This document shows positions 23,568 to 36,400 of a stretch of 64,000 nucleotides of DNA, in pieces. Numbering within the stretch: position 1 is the first letter of the stretch; the number at the start of each line of letters is the position of its first letter. Source of the DNA: Caprella mutica (taxonomy: Eukaryota; Arthropoda; Malacostraca; Amphipoda; Caprellidae); assembly GCA_947561585.1 (NCBI GenBank), contig CANNZV010000518.1:124001-188000 (forward strand), written 5' to 3'. The position numbers and the translations under genes are program-made. The notes under the pieces are model-generated. The model saw nothing but the letters and a program-made list of their open reading frames with translations. It was not told the DNA's origin and did no database searches.

Positions 23568-24024
23568 AAGGTTGACTTTTCCTTAATCTCCATCCTCCAT
23601 GCTCCAACTCATTCACCAATCCCTCAACTCGGCCAGTGCTCATCTCCTTCAGCTGCCCCCAATCCACACCCACCTTCTGCAAATACTCATCCACCATCCT
23701 CATCCACGGATCTCCTCAACCCTCATTAGTAATTACATCAATTTCCCTTCTCAACACCAAACTCTCTGACCTCTTGATATAATCATTATACTTGGCAAAT
23801 TTTAACTTCTCTCAGACAGCAGACTGGCAATAGTTATGGGAAATTAAACCTAACTGGGTGCACACTATTCGAAAGAGGAATATTTGTTCTTTCTTAAAGA
23901 TGTTTTTTGGAAATACCATTTGTCTTGGAAATGCTTTGATATAGTGCAATTAAGTTTCCTGTAGGAATAACATTTTACTTTTAGATAACACTTGGCTTTT
24001 CTGCCTTTTAGATTTTTGTGACAT

Positions 24025-24115
24025 GTCACCGGTAATGTAGTTCGCTGTATCCGCTAGTTTGTATAACGACACACTTCATGTTTGCATAATGACCTGGCAG
24101 GGGAGTTCAACAGCT
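24025..24115 (-). repeat. Dispersed repeat Y, copy 2 (inverted)
   Basis: On the minus strand: CTCCCCTGCCAGGTCATTA, CATGAAGTGTG and CAAACTAGCGGATACAGCG, as in copies at 11.3 and 42.2 kb. Confidence 0.75.
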
Positions 24116-24802
24116 TTATTCATATTTGTGATGTTATATATGAAAGAAACTGCAAATGTACCTTTCCAAACCCCCAAAATTAACCTATCGGAAAACAAAG
24201 CGTTTCCACAACAAATGGTATTCATGAAAAACATCTTAAAATGCTCCTTTCACCTATATATACTGCCAAAATGTTGAAAATCAGAGGTGGACCTTTAGCA
24301 CAAATTTACCAATTTTAATTATTAATGATTAATTTTATAAAAAAAACTTAACAGAATTTTTATTATTAATCAGCCCCCTTTTTGGCATCTTTATAGTTGT
24401 TTCAAACATTTAACAATAAGTTTCATTTGGTTTTCTTTCACAAAATTGGCCGAAACAAAAGCCAGTTACAAGTAGTGATGTGTAAGAGTGTTACGTGAGC
24501 TGAGTGTGGTCAGCAACCAGACAGGTAGTCTTTCCCATACAGGGTTTGAAGGAATCTTATCTTATTTTTTTGTAATCTTATTTTATGTGCTGGTCCCTGA
24601 CTGCAATCCTTAGGCTTAGGGTCAGTTTGATGCTTACCCCATTTTATTTTTTTCAAAATTCATCACTGGTGGTGATCTATCACTTCTTTCATTAAGTTAT
24701 GATATTGCTATATTGAGTCATCCATATTCCATGTTTCAAAGTATGCACAATAAACTGAAAAATTGTAATTAGCTAACTTTTAAAGCACTAATTTAATAAC
24801 TA

Positions 24803-27150
24803 GCGTCAGACCGGGTGGCCTTGCGCACTTCAAAATTTGATGGCGAATGCGTGAAAATATTTCAAATCTGACAACACCATCGGAAAGAGCAGCTCTTAAA
24901 CCTCCTAGTCCATAAATTTCACGAAAATCGTAAGAGATTAAGTGTAGATACTAAGTGTTCAAACTGAGACCTATGTTTTTTATAACAAAATAATTATTTT
25001 GGACTAGAATCGAATCTCCGCGAACTATGCTGTAGTGTTGACAATTATGCTCCAATTTGATTGCAATTTACGTTGAATACACATAATTTAATGCAGATTA
25101 ACGTCATGTAAGATGATTTTAATAATAATTATAAATTATTGTGATATAACAAATATACTAGATGCGCAAGAACACCCTGGGAATATTTTAATTCACAGGT
25201 GGACTTGCGCACATTTATTAATAAAGTTAAAAGAGCTCTTATTCATTAATAAACCTGTGATATCCATCCCGGATATTCCTATACCACGGCAATTCCACAG
25301 CAGCCTCACGGCAATTACACAGCAGCCTCACGGCAATTGCACATCAACCTCACAGCAATTGCACAGCAGACTCACAGCAATTCCACAGCAGACTCACGGC
25401 AATTGCACAGCAGTTGCACAGGAGACTCACGGCAGTTGCACAGCAGACTCACGGCAATTGCACAGCAGCATCACGGCAATTGCACAGCAGCCTCACACAA
25501 TTGCACAGCAGACTCACGGCAATTGCACAGCAGACTCACGGCAATTCCACAGCAGACTCACGGCAATTCCACAGCAGCCTCAAGGCAATTGCACAGCAGC
25601 CTCACGACAATTGTACAGCAGCCTCACGGCAATTCCACAGCAGCCTCACGGCAATTCCACAGCAGCCTCACGGCAATTCCACAGCAGCCTCACGGCAATT
25701 CCACAGCAGCCTCACGGCAATTCCACAGCAGCCTCACGGCAATTCCACAGCAGCCTCACGGCAATTCCACAGCAGCCTCACGGCAATTCCACAGCAGCCT
25801 CACGGCAATTCCACAGCAGCCTCACGGCAATTCCACAGCAGCCTCACGGCAATTCCACAGCAGACTCACGGCAATTTCACAGCAGCCTCACGGCAATTTC
25901 ACAGCAGCCTCACGGCAATTTCACAGCAGCCTCACGGCAATTTCACAGCAGCCTCACGGCAATTGCACAGCAGCCTCACGGCAATTGCACAGCAGCCTCA
26001 CGGCAATTGCACAGCAGCCTCACGGCAATTGCACAGCAGCCTCACGGCAATTCCACAGCAGCCCCACGGCAATTCCACAGCAGCCCCACGGCAATTCCAC
26101 AGCAGCCTCACGGCAATTCCACAGCAGCCTCAATTGCACAGTAGACTCACGGCAATTGCACAGCAGCCTCAAGGCAATTGCACAGCAGCCTCACGGCAAT
26201 TGCTCAGCAGCCTCACGGCAATTGCACAGCAGCTTCACGGCAATTGCACAGCAGCCTCACGGCAATTGCACAGCAGCCTCACTGCAATTGCACAGCAGCC
26301 TCACGGCAATTGCACAGCAGCCTCACGGCAATTCCACAGCAGCCTCACGGCAATTCCACAGCAGCCTCACGGCAATTCCACAGCAGCCTCACGGCAATTC
26401 CCCAGCAGCCTCACGGCAATTCCACAGCAGCCTCACGGCAATTCCACAGCAGCATCACGGCAATTCCACAGCAGCCTCGCGGCAATTCCACAGCAGCCTC
26501 GCGGCAATTCCACAGCAGCCTCACGGCAATTCCACAGCAGCCTCACGGCAATTCCACAGCAGCCTCACGGCAATTCCACAGCAGCCTCACGACAATTCCA
26601 CAGCAGTCTCACGACAATTCCACAGCAGCCTCACGGCAATTCCACAGCAGCCTCACGGCAATTCCACAGCGGCCTCACGGCAATTCCACAGCAGACTAAC
26701 GGCAATTCCACAGCAGCCTCACGGCAATTCCACAGCAGCCTCACGGCAATTCCATAGCAGACTCACGGCAATTGCACAGCAGATTGGGGCAGTTGCATAG
26801 AAGATTGGGGCAGATTCACGGCAGTTGTATAGCATATCGGGGTTAGATTTTCTATGCACAGTTTATACATAGGGTGAACTTGCGCACTGCGCAGTTTCAC
26901 ATTGGGTGTATTTGCGCGGTGTGCAAGTACACCCGGTAAGTGCGTAAAATTCACCCGGTTTATCCCCACGATCTTTGCGCACAGTTTTTTGATGATCACT
27001 TTTTCTATTGAACTTATAGAGTTGACACTTGGTGTGCACCTAGGTCTACCCTTCATCTATCTGCACACAAAAAATCAGATTGCTGACTTCTCTAGTTTTT
27101 TCGTAAAATCAAAGTATGCGGAAAATGCGCAAAGCCACCCGGTCCGACTC
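24803..27150. mobile_element. Element with GACCGGGTGGC ends inside hAT copy 3
   Basis: Left end GCGTCAGACCGGGTGGCCTT and right end (complement GAGTCGGACCGGGTGGCTTT) are inverted and both flanked by TA. Copy 2 of the hAT family has no such sequence at the matching place, which supports insertion. Short related phrases (GGTGGACTTGCGCACA at 25200, GGGTGAACTTGCGCACTG at 26872, CACCCGGT at 26929 and 26951) recur beside the array. No transposase seen; a TA duplication fits Tc1/mariner or a relative. Confidence 0.6.
25285..26800. repeat. 22-bp minisatellite (GGCAATTCCACAGCAGCC)
   Basis: About 68 units of GGCAATTNCACAGCAGCCT plus CAC, in blocks where N is C, G or T. Because 22 is not divisible by 3 and the unit has no stop in any plus frame, three overlapping frames of 343 to 487 residues stay open and give the same repetitive peptide (TAIPQQPHGNSTAASRQFHS). 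This is a property of the unit; no gene is inferred. Confidence 0.95.
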
Positions 27151-27439
27151 TATAATAGATATACATGCATCAGACATGAAACATAATGATGTTTTCAACT
27201 GTAAATTCTTCACTATACAAATTCCTTCTTCAAAATGAGGTAAACATGGTGATCTAACTCCATTTTTTAATCAAACTGGTGATTTTTCTACCATACTATG
27301 AGACATGGTCCATATTTATATATATAGCTAATTGTATATATTTAAATTAGCTTATATCTTGCAGATTGCTAATCTTATTAATAAATTAATTGATAGTTTT
27401 AAACTCTATTAACATCTGAAAGAATATCTAAAGGCAGCT

Positions 27440-30400
27440 ATGAGTAGTATATTTGTTTGCTTCATGTGTGAAGCGGAGTACAAAGATGTGGACCTCCTCA
27501 ATGAACATATGAAGTCCCACGATGGTGTTCCTCGTAAGTATTGACTGGATCTTGTATTATGATTTATGGAAATGTGCAAATACTGACACACTAACATAGA
27601 TAATATATTTGTATTAGGTTTATACTAATACTTTTGAATTTTGATGTCGGTTGATGATGCACTGTGAAATTAAAAACTGATTCGTCAATTCAAATTTTTA
27701 ATTTTCTATTTTGCTGTCATTTTTTATGATATCTAGAACTTTGTAATCACTGATGATTTTGCTTTTCATTCCCTCAGCCTAATTCATTTTCTCATTTATA
27801 ATATTAAATAAAGTACATAGATGGTTTCATATTTCTCGCACAAAACATATACTCTTTGCATGTAGCTACTTAACCCAGTTATTCTTTAAATAGTTACCTA
27901 CTAAGAAACTGGGAATTAGCCCAGAACAATTATTTTAAATGAGATGATCTTTTGTGACATTTTCACTGGGTTAATTTTATTTTGAGGCCAGTATTACACC
28001 CTTCATTTCTGAAGTAGATGTTCAACTTCCTACTAATTAATCAGTTTTACTCTCAGATGAACTAACAGAGTCCAATATTTGAGACATAACATTGTAACAT
28101 TTTTCTTTCACAGAAATGAGTACAAAATTTCCTCCCAGGAAAAAACAGAAAGTCAAAGCCTCAAGTTTTGAAGATGGTTCTGCAAATGAAAGATCCACCA
28201 TCCCTTCCACCAGTCTTCTCAGTCTCAAGAAAACAGCTCCTGTCTATTCCTCTGATGAAGATGTCATGGAGAAATCTGAAGTAAAACTTCCAGTGACTAA
28301 TAAGCCCACCAGAGCCACAACTACTGAAACTGAAAAATCCATTAAGAATGGATCCAAAATGGCCAGGAGCATCTTTTCTGCTAACAAAAAGGAAGAAACA
28401 AATGGAAATTCAGTAAATAAGAGTGCTCTGAGAATGCAGTAAGTGTTATTGACAGCTACTAGCTAGTACAATATCTCTTCATTACAATAAAATGGCCCTC
28501 AACAGTATTAGAACTAGCTAACTCTGAACTAACTTATAATACAATATCACTCTTCTCTTCTTATTTCAGGAGAATGATATTAGCCAGAGAGAAGAGACTC
28601 AAGGAACAGACTGAAAAGAAAGAGCCTCAGCCCGGAGTAATATTAGGAAGTGAGTGATAGGATATGTCTTGTAACAACCCCTACCTATCCTTAATGTTTG
28701 TCAGGATTTAGTTCATATGGGCCTTTTTGGTAGCCTGAGTGCTGTCTCTTTGGAGCGTCCTGTCAACAGTAATCTTTAATGTTAACAGTCATTATTTCTC
28801 TGTATATCGATCCTTCTTCAGTGACTTAATAGAGTTCTTTCCAGTAACGGGTAGTACCAGTCCAGATCACCAGTTAGAAGAAGTGCAGCAACTGCTTGAT
28901 GGAGATCAAATTTTTTCAATGGGTCAGTTGAACAACTCACACGGCCCCACAGTAATGACTGGTGAGCCAGAGAACTTCTCCGTACCCTCTGTCATCAACA
29001 CTAATAGAAATAGAATGGTGCGCAAGACCCCCATACAAAAACAAAGTGAGTCATCAGGAAAGATTTTCATTACTTGAGCTTTGAAGAGTCTGTTTAATAT
29101 CTTAAATAGACTTTGCTATTAATTGTAATTGAATTCAATTTAAATGATTATTGAAACTTATGTTTAAGTTAAAAGTTTGCTCTCCATTTGTCCCAGATCC
29201 TTTATTTCCGAGTGCCTCCACTCCCAAACCTTCCAGTGTGTTGGATTCTCCCAACTACAGCAGGAGTGATGACTATAGAGACGCGGAAAATGGAATGTCA
29301 TCTTACGAAGATAATTATGAAATTGAAGATAAAGTCAGGTACAATAAATATTAGTTACTATTTAAATATGTTGGTTCATACTTGTAGCTAAATGATTTTG
29401 CTTCACTTGATTCAAGTTACTTGAAAGCATTCATTGATCTTCGTACTCACTAGTATGTGAAGTCCATCTCGAAAATATAGAATAACTATGCTGTTTCTCT
29501 CCTTCCTCTAAAGAGTTCGTCATGATAGAGGCTAAAGTGAACTATTTTGCTGCCAGGTGCCTTTTTCAGTTTTTCCAGAAAACAAATTCAATTTTAATAT
29601 ATGCATTCACTCTTCCATCTGTTTTGATATTTTATGAGTAGTTATAGCTAAAAATAGTAAAGTAATAACTGCTATATAAAAATTTGGAAAAGTTGTTATA
29701 TTGCAATGTGTACCATAATTCATATTTTTAATTAAATGTTATCCATAGTTTTCTTGGTTTTATAGAGATAGTTTGTCTATTGAGAACTAGCTACATTGCA
29801 AACAAATGTGATATTTGATGTTAATGTTGAAAGACATTCTGATTCACTTTTGTACAAATAACTTCTTAAAAGTTCTTAGAATACCTATAGCTAGCTATTA
29901 GCTATAGGATGAAAACTATTGAAAAATAGGAATCATTATACATTTCCTCCCCCCCCCCTCTCTCTCTTGTCACCCTTTCCCCTCTCTCTTGTCACCATTT
30001 CCCCTCTCTCTCTTGTCACCATTTCCCCTCTCTCTCTTGTCACCATTTCCCCTCTCTCTCTTGTCACCATTTCCCCTCTCTCTCTTGTCACTATTTTCCC
30101 TCTCTCTCTTGTCACCATTTTCCCTCTCTCTTGTCACTATTTTCCCTCTCTCTTGTCACTATTTTCCCTCTCTCTTGTCACCATTTCCCCTCTCTCTCTT
30201 GTCACCATTTCCCCTCTCCCTTGTCACCATTCTTTTATTAATTTCCTATACAGTCAGTAACTTGTTTCTCTTGATACGGCAGAATACAGTGTGTCCACAA
30301 AAAATGTATCCACTGCCTTGAATCTATATTATTCATCATTTCACGATAATATGCATAGTATGTTGGTCTCATAGATACGTAGATTAATATTAATGAATTA

Positions 30401-33400
30401 TAAATAGTAATTAAAAGCTCGATGACAGTGGGTACATTTTTTGCGGACACACTGTACAAAAGGTAAATGCTGTGTGTTTGCACATGGTAAACTAGAAATT
30501 GAAAGCCTGCTGTTAAGACAAAAGTGCTGTTCTAGAGAAGAGTGCTAACTCTTGAAATGAATGTTACTTAGAGTGCAGATAGATGCTGTATCACCTAGAA
30601 GCTGATTGAGATAGATAATATACTATGTAAGCTATATGGTGCAGTGTCTGCACTGTGATGATGGCTAACATCGATGATTGTTGGATCACACTGAAAGTAT
30701 CAAGACCACCAGACGAACAGTCTTTAAACCTTCTCTCCACTTCCCTTCTCACCAATATTTTTTTTTCAGGGCTGTGTTGGTGGTGCAAGAGATTCAGTTT
30801 GAGAGCATCAAGAAAAGTGAGGATGACGTGCCAGTTCTTCTGTACGACAACAAGCGCATCCCTCTGCCTGTTCCAGAACTATCCACCATTGGGGTCAACT
30901 ACTCCCATGGTTTCGAGGTGAGATTTAATACACCCTTTTCACTACCTTAGTATGGAATAATTGTAGGTGTGCCGAATAGTTAACCTGAAATAGTATTAAT
31001 AGTTTAGGTTTATTTACCTTGTCAGGCTTTACAACTATCTTACCCATCCTTTCCAATTAGCAATTTATTTTATGCACAGTCTTGCATGCTAACACCTTTG
31101 TGTTGTTAGGTACAGCCAAGGAGACGAAGGCTTTCCACAGAGAGCATCTCCTCAGTGATGTCTACAGGCAAGAGAGCTCTGCCTGGCCGCAGATCCACCC
31201 CCAGGGAAGAGATGGTGGAGGGGGATCTGGAGTGTGAAGAGTGTGGCAAAAAGTTCAGGTAAGTGGGAATTGAAAACATCCTCTCTTACAATTCAAGCCT
31301 TTCTAGACAATTTTAATAACTAGAAAGCAATCATTTTTTGGTTAAAGAAATGTAATTTATAAAAAAAATTGTCTAAATTTAAAAGGGCTAAAGCCTATTA
31401 TTTTTGTTTTGTTTGTGTATGTCAATTTGTTTCTTTTTATCAGTATTTGTAAAAAAAAATTTACAAAAAAAATGATTTTTTTGAAAAAGATCAATATCTA
31501 GTAGCTAATTTAGAATTAGCTCAATGTTATTTAAATCTGGTGACAAGATGTAAAAGGTAGTTTGTTTTTCAGGTCTAACACCACCCTGAAGGTGCACATG
31601 AAGTCCCACAGTGAGGACAAGAGTCTGCCCTGTCCTCACTGTGACCAGGTGTTCCCCCAAAGGTATGTTCTGCAGCAGCACCTCATTGACGAGCACCCCA
31701 GCTTCAGACTGGTCTGTGAATTCTGCAGCAAGGTAACTCTCACAAACCTTCTTTACCTTTTCAACAAAACTAAAACATTGATTAACACTAGAACTTCCAA
31801 ACAGTTAATTCAACTGCTTTTTACTTTTCAAACATTTGCCTCTGATATAATATTATTGGTAGATAGTTGAATATTTGTATTGTTAATATAACGAGACACT
31901 GTTTAATCTTTATTTAAAAAGTTTAATCTTTCTACGTAGAACTCATAAAGATAAAAAACATTTTTATTTTTGGTGTGAATGACTCTGTTAACATGTAGCT
32001 ACATCTGATATTTAACTTCAGTTCATGCATATTTTTAGAATGCATGAAGGTGAGTTAATTTAACAGTGACTATTTTTCACTCCATGTGGTAACTATTAAA
32101 GTACTTTCTATTTTCTTTAGATCTTCACTCGTGAAGACACACTTCGCTCCCACATGGTGAGGATGCATCAGACCAGAGGGGGGCTCAACTGCAATATTTG
32201 CAAGAAAAACTTCCCCAGTCAGGGCCAACTGGAGGCACACATCAGGGTACATACAGGAGAAAGACCCTTCAGGTAACTACAACCACTTTCCCTTCATTTG
32301 CATGATTGGCCTTAGTGTCAGTTACAAATGATGTTTCTTAACTTTGTGTTTCGTTCACTGTGCAGATGTAAACTGTGTAGCAGAGCATTCGTGCAGAAGG
32401 TTCACTTGCGCACTCACCTGCGCACCATGCACGACACTGAGGATGCCCCCACCACCCCCTGTCACCTCTGCGAGGAGATGGTCTATGACAGGACAGCCCT
32501 TAGGGACCATGCTATGGTGAGTACTGCTCTCAGGGACCATGGTATGGTGAGTACTGCTCTCAGGGACCATGGTATGGTGAGTACTGCTCTTAGGGACCAT
32601 GCTATGGTGAGTACTGCTCTTAGGGACCATGCTATGGTGAGTACTGCTCTTAGGGACCATGCTATGGTGAGTACTGCTCTTAGGTACCATGCTATGGTGA
32701 GTACTGCTCTTAGGGACCATGCTATGGTGAGTACTGCTATTAGGGACCATGCTATGGTGGGTACTGCTCTTAGGGACCATGCTATGGTGAGTACTGCTCT
32801 TAGGGACCATGCTATGGTGGGTACTACTCTTAGGGACCATGCTATGGTGAGTACTGCTCTTAGGGACCATGCTATGGCGAGTACTGCTCTTAGGGACCAT
32901 ACTAATATTTTAATGTACCCCGTTCCCAGAGGAGATTGGCTATTTACTTAAAGGTCCTCTCCACTCTAAATTAAAAAAATTATGGTATTGCTTTAAATTT
33001 GTAGAGCTGAGGTTATATAACATATCACAGTAAACAGAATTTAAATCGATCAAGCATTCTGTTCATAATTAATTATATAAGAAATATTCGCATTTCGTTT
33101 TTTCTCATTCTGAGATTCATAATTTCATTAGAAGAAAAAGCCTCCCTTTCTTAAGTATACTATTACGATAAATATTGAAGTGAATCTTAGAATACCTACC
33201 GTAACTTACGCGGATAAGGCGGATTATGGATACGCTAAGACCGGCCTAGCAATGCTAGAGCCTATGTACCTATAATATTAAAGTTAGGTAACAGTAAATC
33301 TGAGTAAGGGCTGTAAGGCAGGGTTTGCACCATAGTTTGAGTCAGCTTTAATTGGTTCATACCTTACTTTACATCTGTGTCTCAGTGTCTGCATGATATG

Positions 33401-36400
33401 TTGTTAAGAAATAGGTCATAAGAATTAGCCTAAGCCCTAATGCATGCTGAATGATGGGAAATTGAACATCGGTCAAAAATAAAGTCATATAGATACAAAG
33501 TATAATATTAGACCAAAGCTCAATTCTCCAAATTATAGTAAATTTTAAGTCAATGTACGAATACCTAATAGGAGTGCTGTGGTATAACGCTGAAATGGAA
33601 ATTCAATCAAACTAATCAAAAAACATTCATTAAGTAAGCAGGTGTCTTTGTTTTTTTAGTTTGTTACAAAGTAACTCGATTAACACAAAGAACATCTTGA
33701 GTGACTATACGGTACCGGTAGCAATGATATCTATCAATCAGCTTTGTTATTGTTTTGATTTTGTCGGATCGTGTTAGCCTATCGAACAGGGGGGCTTTTT
33801 CTTTGCTTGAAATTCAGAGGTGTAGTAGAAAGAACGAAAACAATTCTCAAATTACATATTATAATAAAAACTATAGAACCAAATTTGAAATGGTTTGCAG
33901 TTTTATTATCAGTAACATTAGTTCTAATGCATAGAGAAATAAAAATTAGAGTGGAGGGGACCTTTAAAATAGCTATATAGCTAACACTGTAAGTTAAATA
34001 AAAGAGAAGACATAGTACCTATTTAAAATATGAAATAAACTCCATATAACTAGCTATAGCTACTTGATAAAGAAAATTGTAGCTAAAACGAAATATTTTA
34101 GCGGCAAATACTCTTATTACTGGTACGATAATATATTTACCTGAGTAAATTGTAGTTGTGACTAATGACTGCAAAAAGCAGAAAATCTCCTGTCTATTTT
34201 GTCGCACTGAATGTCACAACTATCAGGTGTCAAAATTATTTATTGCAATTGGTATGCAACTAAAATAAATAATAATTATATCGTTTTTTCTTGTATGATG
34301 CAAAAGTCTCGGCGAAAAAGTAGGAGGAGCTTAGCAAAAAGTCTGGTGGAAAGACTCGAAAATCCTTAGGTGTGTACGGCCCTTTGGTTGATTATTTAAT
34401 TTGTTTATTTACCAATGCATTGTTTCTTTTGCAGACTGAGCATGGAATGAGTCACTCCGAGTACAAGGCGAGAGTTGCTACTCTGCGCAAAGAAGGAAAA
34501 ATTCTCGAATCAATTCCCTCAGAAGTTAAAATCGTGGATCCAAGTTTCAGGTGCTTCAATCTCTACTGAATATTACCATTATTTTTCTCAAGTTATCAAA
34601 TAGAATATATTATAAACTAGAAAATGACTGGTTCTACTACTGAATTTAGTTTAGTTTTTACCATAGCTACAGTCATAGTTAGCTACCCTATGACTGTGTC
34701 ATAATTTTTTTATGTCTATTCCTTCTTTTTGTTTTAGGTACAAGAAAGTGAGTGTTCAAGAGCTGCAGGAGGAGGGTCAGTCTCGTGCACGCAGTCGCCA
34801 GTACGCCAAGCTCTATGTACACGACGATGAAGAGGAGGACATTGATGGTAAAGTCATTACTAGGAAAAATGATATGAAAAGCAATATCTCTTATAACTAA
34901 CCATTTTCCCTTCCATAACTAAATTCATTAGAACTAACTAAATATTGAAACACTAATTTGATATATTTTCAGACTATTATAATTAGCTATCTATTTGTAT
35001 TTACTTCCAGATGAAGAGAGTGATTTGGATGAGAGTTACGAGCGAGAGGTGCTGGGGAAGAACAAAGAAATAATGCGCAGAGATCAACAGGAACTAAAAT
35101 TCGTGGAGGATGCTTTCAAGGTAATGTATTCAGCATTGTACCTACCTCTGATATAGCTAATAGTTCAGCATTGTACCTACCTCTGATATAGCTAATAGTT
35201 CAGCATTGTACCTACCTCTGATATAGCTAATAGTTCAGCATTGTACCTACCTCTGATATAGCTAATAGTTCAGCATTGTACCTACCTCTGATATAGCTAA
35301 TAGTTCAGCATTGTACCTACCTCTGATATAGCTAATAGTTCAGCATTGTACCTACCTCTGATATAGCTAATAGTTCAGCATTGTACCTACCTCTGATATA
35401 GCTAATAGTTCAGCATTGTACCTACCTCTGATATAGCTAATAGTTCAGCATTGTACCTACCTCTGATATAGCTAATAGTTCAGCATTGTACCTACCTCTG
35501 ATATAGCTAATAGTTCAGCATTGTACCTATCTCTGATATAGCTAATAGTTCAGCAGTGTACCTACCTCTGATATAGCTAATAGTTCAGCAGTGTACCTAC
35601 CTCTGATATAGCTAATAGTTCAGCAGTGTACCTACCTCTGATATAGCTAATAGTTCAGCAGTGTACCTACCTCTGATATAGCTAATAGTTCAGCAGTGTA
35701 CCTACCTCTGATATAGTAGTTCAGCAGTGTACCTACCTCTGATATAGTAGTTCAGCAGTGTACCTACCTCTGATATAGTAGTTCAGCAGTGTACCTACCT
35801 CTGATATAGTAGTTCAGCAGTGTACCTACCTCTGATATAGTAGTTCAGCAGTGTACCTACCTCTGATATAGTAGTTCAGCAGTGTACCTACCTCTGATAT
35901 AGTAGTTCAGCAGTGTACCTACCTCTGATATAGTAGTTCAGCAGTGTACCTACCTCTGATATAGTAGTTCAGCAGTGTACCTACCTCTGATATAGTAGTT
36001 CAGCAGTGTACCTACCACTCATAATAAAGTGTACCTGCCACTCATAATATAGTGTACCTACCACTCATAATATAGTGTACCTACCACTCATAATATAGTG
36101 TACCTACCACTCATAATATAGTGTACCTGCCACTCATAATATAGTGTACCTGCCACTCATAGTATAGTGTACCTACCACTCATAATATAGTGTACCTGCC
36201 ACTCATAATAAAGTGTACCTACCACTCATAGTATAGTGTACCTGCCACTCATAATATAGTGTACCTGCCACTCATAATAAAGTGTACCTGCCACTTAATA
36301 ATAATAGCTTTGTGTTCCCCTTTATAGTGGCTTTCTAACTATTTGTATTCAAAGTTGCCCCATCTTTTTGTAATGGTGACTAGTTTAATTTGTGTTATTA

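Larger units (their letters stand above)
22577..23750 (-). pseudogene. C-terminal end of a second non-LTR retrotransposon ORF, interrupted
   Basis: The minus strand reads MVDEYLQKVGVDWGQLKEM and ELEHGGWRLRKS at 23750-23578, then, after the hAT insert 22771-23567, RSNTLRLG, RYWEKVVGCGMGG and AVEETLEHFKLPCPGLK at 22740-22577, and VRERHGIQRM past the family B MITE (about 22340-22315). EETxEHFxLxCP after a W/RxxG stretch is the usual zinc-knuckle tail of Jockey/R1-like ORF2. Stops are present and the reverse transcriptase itself is absent. The MITE and the hAT copy are both inserted in it. Confidence 0.65.
24729..27308 (+). mobile_element. hAT family A, copy 3, carrying nested element and minisatellite
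   Basis: Left end CCATGTTTCAAAGTATG and right end CATACTATGAGACATGG, flanked by an exact 8-bp duplication TCCATATT (24721-24728 and 27309-27316). The right part (CATGCATCAGACATG, TGTTTTCAACTGTAAA, AATCAAACTGGTGATTTTTC) aligns with copies 1 and 2. The extra length against copy 2 is explained by a second element at 24803-27150 that holds a 1.5-kb array. No transposase. Confidence 0.9.

Noticed and set aside
25113..26800. Very long overlapping open frames (343 to 487 residues) with Gln/His/Ser-rich peptide
   Set aside because: All three plus frames are open because the 22-bp unit lacks stops and is not a multiple of three; the peptide is the same in each. No splice sites, promoter or independent coding signal.
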